Of a stretch of DNA of 7,274 bases, positions 4,876 to 7,274 are shown one piece after another. Position 1 is the stretch's first letter; each line of letters starts with the position of its first letter. The notes under the pieces are model-generated. The model was not told the DNA's origin. It ran no database searches and saw only the letters and a list, made by a program, of their open reading frames with translations. This DNA is from Bacteroidales bacterium UBA1064 (GTDB taxonomy: Bacteria > Bacteroidota > Bacteroidia > Bacteroidales > Tenuifilaceae). The position numbers and the translations under genes are program-made. The stretch spans positions 1 through 7,274 of the forward strand of contig DCDD01000221.1 of the NCBI GenBank assembly GCA_002316235.1, given 5' to 3'.

Positions 4876-6249
4876 TCAACCCTGATAAGCCAGTTGGTTT
4901 TGGTTGAAGCTTAAGGCTTCGCCTTTAATGGTTTCGTCAAATTTTCCTTTATGATAGACAATATGACCGTTTATAAAGGTTGTCTCAATGCTGTTATGGA
5001 AAATTTCACCCTCTAACGGTGACCAACCACACCTGTAGTGAAGTGATTGGGTAGTTACTGTTTCGGTAGATGTTGGATTAATCAGCACCAAATCGGCATG
5101 GTAGCCCTTTCGGATATAGCCTCTGCGGTCAATCCTGAAAATGGTGGCTGGAGCATGGCACATCTTCTCAACCACCTTTTCTACTGAAAAGTACCCCTTT
5201 TTCGAAAGTTCCAGCATAACTTGTAGTGAATGCTGAACCATTGGCATTCCTGAGGCTGACTTAAAGTAGGTACTATCCTTTTCGAAGGCTAAATGCGGAG
5301 CATGATCTGTTGCCACGGCATCAACCAAACCACTACTTATGCCTTCCAGAAGAGCCTGCCTGTCGGATTCCAGCTTAATACTTGGATTGCATTTTATCCT
5401 CCATCCCAACCTGTCATAGTCCCTTTCGCTAAACCATAGGTGAGGGATACATGCTTCTGAGGTAATTTTTTTATCAGCCAGAGGAATACTATTATTCATA
5501 AGCGAAAGCTCCCTGGCTGTTGAAAGATGAAGAATATGAAGTCTTGAACCATGCTTCTTGGCCAACTCTACTGCTAGCATTGAAGAAATCATACAGGCTT
5601 CGGCACTGCGAATACTGGAGTGAAATCTAAAAGGAATGTTTTCTCCTTTTTCTTGCTTGACTTTTTCCGCATTTTGACGTATGCTGGCCTCATCTTCGCA
5701 ATGAGCAACAATGATTGTAGGCGACAGCTTAAAAATCTTTTCGAGTGCTTCCCGGTTGCTCACCAACATGTCTCCGGTTGACGAGCCCATAAATAGCTTG
5801 ATGCCACATACTTTCAATGGATCAATTTTTACCAGCTGCTCAATGTTATCATTTGTTGCCCCCATGTAAAATGAATAGTTAACCAGCGATTTTTCAGCAG
5901 CTGTACTAATTTTATCATCAAGAAGCTCAAGAGTGGTGGTTTGGGGAATAGTGTTGGGCATGTCCATTATAGAGGTAACCCCACCTGCTGCTGCTGCTTT
6001 CGATTCGCTGTATATATCCCCTTTACTGGTTAATCCCGGCTCCCTAAAATGAACATGCTCGTCTATAACCCCTGGAATTAGTAGCAATCCCCTGGCATCT
6101 ATTGTATGTTCTGGATTATAACGCGTTAGTTGAGTTGAGGCTCCAGTAATTATTTCTTCTATTATTCCTCTATTTATTATTACTGTCCCTTGAAACCTAT
6201 TCCCCTCGTTGATAATCGTGGCACCAGCTACTGCAATTCGTCCCATCAT
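4876..6249 (-). CDS. pyrC: Dihydroorotase
   Basis: This 457-residue cyclic amidohydrolase closes N-carbamoyl-L-aspartate to L-dihydroorotate, the third step of pyrimidine synthesis. From the ATG at 6249 the amidohydrolase motifs are all present: DEHVHFREPG (63-72; H65, H67 metal ligands, R69 for substrate), MPNT (97-100), GIKLFMGSSTG (149-159; K151 at the place of the carboxylated lysine of related enzymes), AHCED (182-186; H183), LHILHLSTA (237-245; H241) and ATDHAPH (313-319; D315 catalytic). This makes an active enzyme likely, rather than one of the inactive homologues that partner aspartate carbamoyltransferase. The sequence closely resembles Bacteroides dihydroorotases as I remember them. 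Allantoinase and dihydropyrimidinase are related, but FREPG and the overall match favour dihydroorotase. The frame extends to a GTG at 6279, but those residues look non-homologous; ATG 6246 is equally possible. The gene follows the glycosyltransferase gene by 79 bases, probably in one operon. Confidence 0.94.
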   Translation of the reverse strand: MMGRIAVAGATIINEGNRFQGTVIINRGIIEEIITGASTQLTRYNPEHTIDARGLLLIPGVIDEHVHFREPGLTSKGDIYSESKAAAAGGVTSIMDMPNTIPQTTTLELLDDKISTAAEKSLVNYSFYMGATNDNIEQLVKIDPLKVCGIKLFMGSSTGDMLVSNREALEKIFKLSPTIIVAHCEDEASIRQNAEKVKQEKGENIPFRFHSSIRSAEACMISSMLAVELAKKHGSRLHILHLSTARELSLMNNSIPLADKKITSEACIPHLWFSERDYDRLGWRIKCNPSIKLESDRQALLEGISSGLVDAVATDHAPHLAFEKDSTYFKSASGMPMVQHSLQVMLELSKKGYFSVEKVVEKMCHAPATIFRIDRRGYIRKGYHADLVLINPTSTETVTTQSLHYRCGWSPLEGEIFHNSIETTFINGHIVYHKGKFDETIKGEALSFNQNQLAYQG

Positions 6250-6328
6250 AATTCTTTTAACGCTTTTATGCAACACCACTAATATTCCAAAAACTCTAAT
6301 GCTAGTAGTATTTTAAATATAGAAGTTG

Positions 6329-7081
6329 CTATCGCTCAGGTAGATTCAACTTTTGGTAGGGCTTGAATATACTTTTTAGCTTCATGGCAATTACTCCCCA
6401 AAGAGCCTCGTTGAAAATGCCTCCGCTCATTTTTGAAACTCCAAATTTTCTATCAGTAAATATTATAGGTACCTCCACAATTTTATACCCCAGCTTCCAT
6501 GCGGTAAACTTCATTTCAATCTGAAAGCCATACCCAACAAGCTTAATTTTATCAAGGTTTATAGCCTTTAAAACGCTTCCCTTATAGCAAACAAAGCCTG
6601 CTGTAGCATCCATAATTCTCATTCCGGTTATCAACCTTACATATTTCGATGCCATATACGACATGAGTACTCTGCCAATTGGCCAATTAACCACATTTAC
6701 CCCATTTATGTATCTTGAACCAATTGCTATGTCGGCACCATCCCTGCAGGCCTTATAAAGATTGACCAAATCGTCGGGATTATGTGAAAAATCCGCATCC
6801 ATTTCAAATATATACTCGTAACCATTGGCAAGCGCCCACTTGAAACCACAAATGTAAGCAGTCCCTAATCCTAATTTCCCCGGCCTCTCTATCAATGAAA
6901 CCCTACCTGGGAAATTCTGCTGAATGGCTTTTACCCTTTCTGCTGTCCCATCGGGTGAAGCATCATCAATAATTAAAACATTAAAATCCCCCTCAAGCTC
7001 CATCACCCTGGCTAGCATCTTATCTATATTCTCAAGTTCATTATAGGTCGGAATAATTACTAACTTTTCTTTACTGGGCAT
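6329..7081 (-). CDS. GT2 glycosyltransferase, polyprenol-phosphate mannose synthase (DPM1)-like
   Basis: This 250-residue family 2 glycosyltransferase probably moves a sugar, typically mannose from GDP-mannose, onto a polyprenyl phosphate to make a lipid-linked donor at the cytoplasmic face of the inner membrane. The GT-A fold is visible in order: PTYNE (11-15), IIDDASPDGT (37-46; nucleotide-binding D39/D40), EMDADFSHNP (93-102; metal-binding DAD 95-97), GSRYI (121-125), DATAGF (158-163), and FTDRKFGVSKMS (208-219), the end motif typical of DPM synthases. No C-terminal membrane segments follow, so it is the short DPM1-like form rather than the longer type with a GtrA-like or membrane tail. 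Donor and acceptor specificity are family inference. The ATG at 7081 is the only sensible start. It is first gene of a likely operon with dihydroorotase, a pairing I recall from Bacteroidales genomes but cannot verify here. Confidence 0.9.
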   Translation of the reverse strand: MPSKEKLVIIPTYNELENIDKMLARVMELEGDFNVLIIDDASPDGTAERVKAIQQNFPGRVSLIERPGKLGLGTAYICGFKWALANGYEYIFEMDADFSHNPDDLVNLYKACRDGADIAIGSRYINGVNVVNWPIGRVLMSYMASKYVRLITGMRIMDATAGFVCYKGSVLKAINLDKIKLVGYGFQIEMKFTAWKLGYKIVEVPIIFTDRKFGVSKMSGGIFNEALWGVIAMKLKSIFKPYQKLNLPER

Positions 7082-7186
7082 TGTTATGTATTATTAAGTT
7101 AGGGTTGGCATATGTAATGTGAATATGCGAATATAATGCTTTTATGCATTTGGTTTGAGAGAATCCATCTGGTTTTCAAAATCAGA

Positions 7187-7194
7187 CAAAATTA
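7187..7194 (-). promoter_or_regulatory. Candidate -7 promoter box of the glycosyltransferase-dihydroorotase operon
   Basis: On the minus strand this reads TAATTTTG, a full match to TAnnTTTG and identical to the box before the putative lipoprotein gene. Transcription would start near 7180, giving about 100 bases of leader. The nearest upstream TTTG leaves a spacer of only 14 bases, so the -33 part is poor. The surroundings are very AT-rich, which raises the chance of a random match. Confidence 0.35.
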
Positions 7195-7249
7195 AATTAT
7201 ATGAGAACCAAATAATTAAACATCCAAAATAAATTTTATTTTAAAAAGA

Positions 7250-7270
7250 TGTAAAAAAGGTGTAAAAAAG
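7250..7270. repeat. Short tandem repeat TGTAAAAAAG x2
   Basis: TGTAAAAAAG at 7250-7259 is repeated at 7261-7270 after one G, and a looser unit, TTAAAAAG, precedes it at 7241-7248. It lies in AT-rich non-coding DNA upstream of the glycosyltransferase and runs to the edge of the window, so its full extent is unknown. Confidence 0.45.
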
Positions 7271-7274
7271 TTTG

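Noticed and set aside
6250..6279. Extension of dihydroorotase from a GTG codon
   Set aside because: The ten added residues do not look like the family's start, while the tandem ATGs at 6249 and 6246 lead straight into the typical first strand.
7250..7270. CRISPR or phage-type repeat array at the right edge
   Set aside because: The units are only about 10 bases, adjacent and A-rich, without spacers of regular length.

Overview
The window is an ordinary chromosomal stretch of a member of the Bacteroidota, most likely of the order Bacteroidales. Three things point there. The dihydroorotase and the soluble polyprenol-phosphate mannosyltransferase-like protein look like their Bacteroidales versions. 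Near-perfect Bacteroidota promoter boxes (TAnnTTTG, twice with a TTG element 20 bases upstream) lie in front of several genes. The one unfamiliar protein resembles the GldN/PorN family, which is found only in this phylum. There are no tRNA or rRNA genes, insertion sequences, CRISPR arrays, integrases or phage genes.

Layout. Bases 1-194 hold the 3' end of an RluD-type 23S rRNA pseudouridine synthase gene (+). Facing it on the minus strand is a two-gene unit: a YchN/DsrE-like small sulfur-relay-type protein (1118-1477) and, one base after its stop codon, a CDF zinc/cadmium efflux transporter (217-1116). A divergent intergenic region of about 250 bases (1478-1731) carries two clear inverted repeats and a -7 box. 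It leads into a small putative lipoprotein (1732-2262, +). The end of that gene overlaps by 20 bases the end of the convergent aspartate kinase gene (2243-3523, -). Aspartate kinase and class I fructose-1,6-bisphosphatase (3722-4735, +) are divergent and share a compact 198-base control region with a good promoter for each. Dihydroorotase (4876-6249, -) and the upstream glycosyltransferase (6329-7081, -) form a probable two-gene operon. The AT-rich end of the window holds its candidate promoter.

Function. The genes serve separate housekeeping tasks: rRNA modification, metal efflux, entry into the Lys/Met/Thr/diaminopimelate branch, gluconeogenesis, pyrimidine synthesis and polyprenol-linked sugar donor synthesis. 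I see no new multi-gene system. The items most worth checking are the GldN/PorN-like lipoprotein, the DsrE-CDF pair, and the repeats and palindromes in the intergenic regions, above all between aspartate kinase and fructose-bisphosphatase.

Four reading frames can be extended upstream through TTG or GTG codons. I placed their starts at internal ATGs, and the evidence for each is given in its entry.
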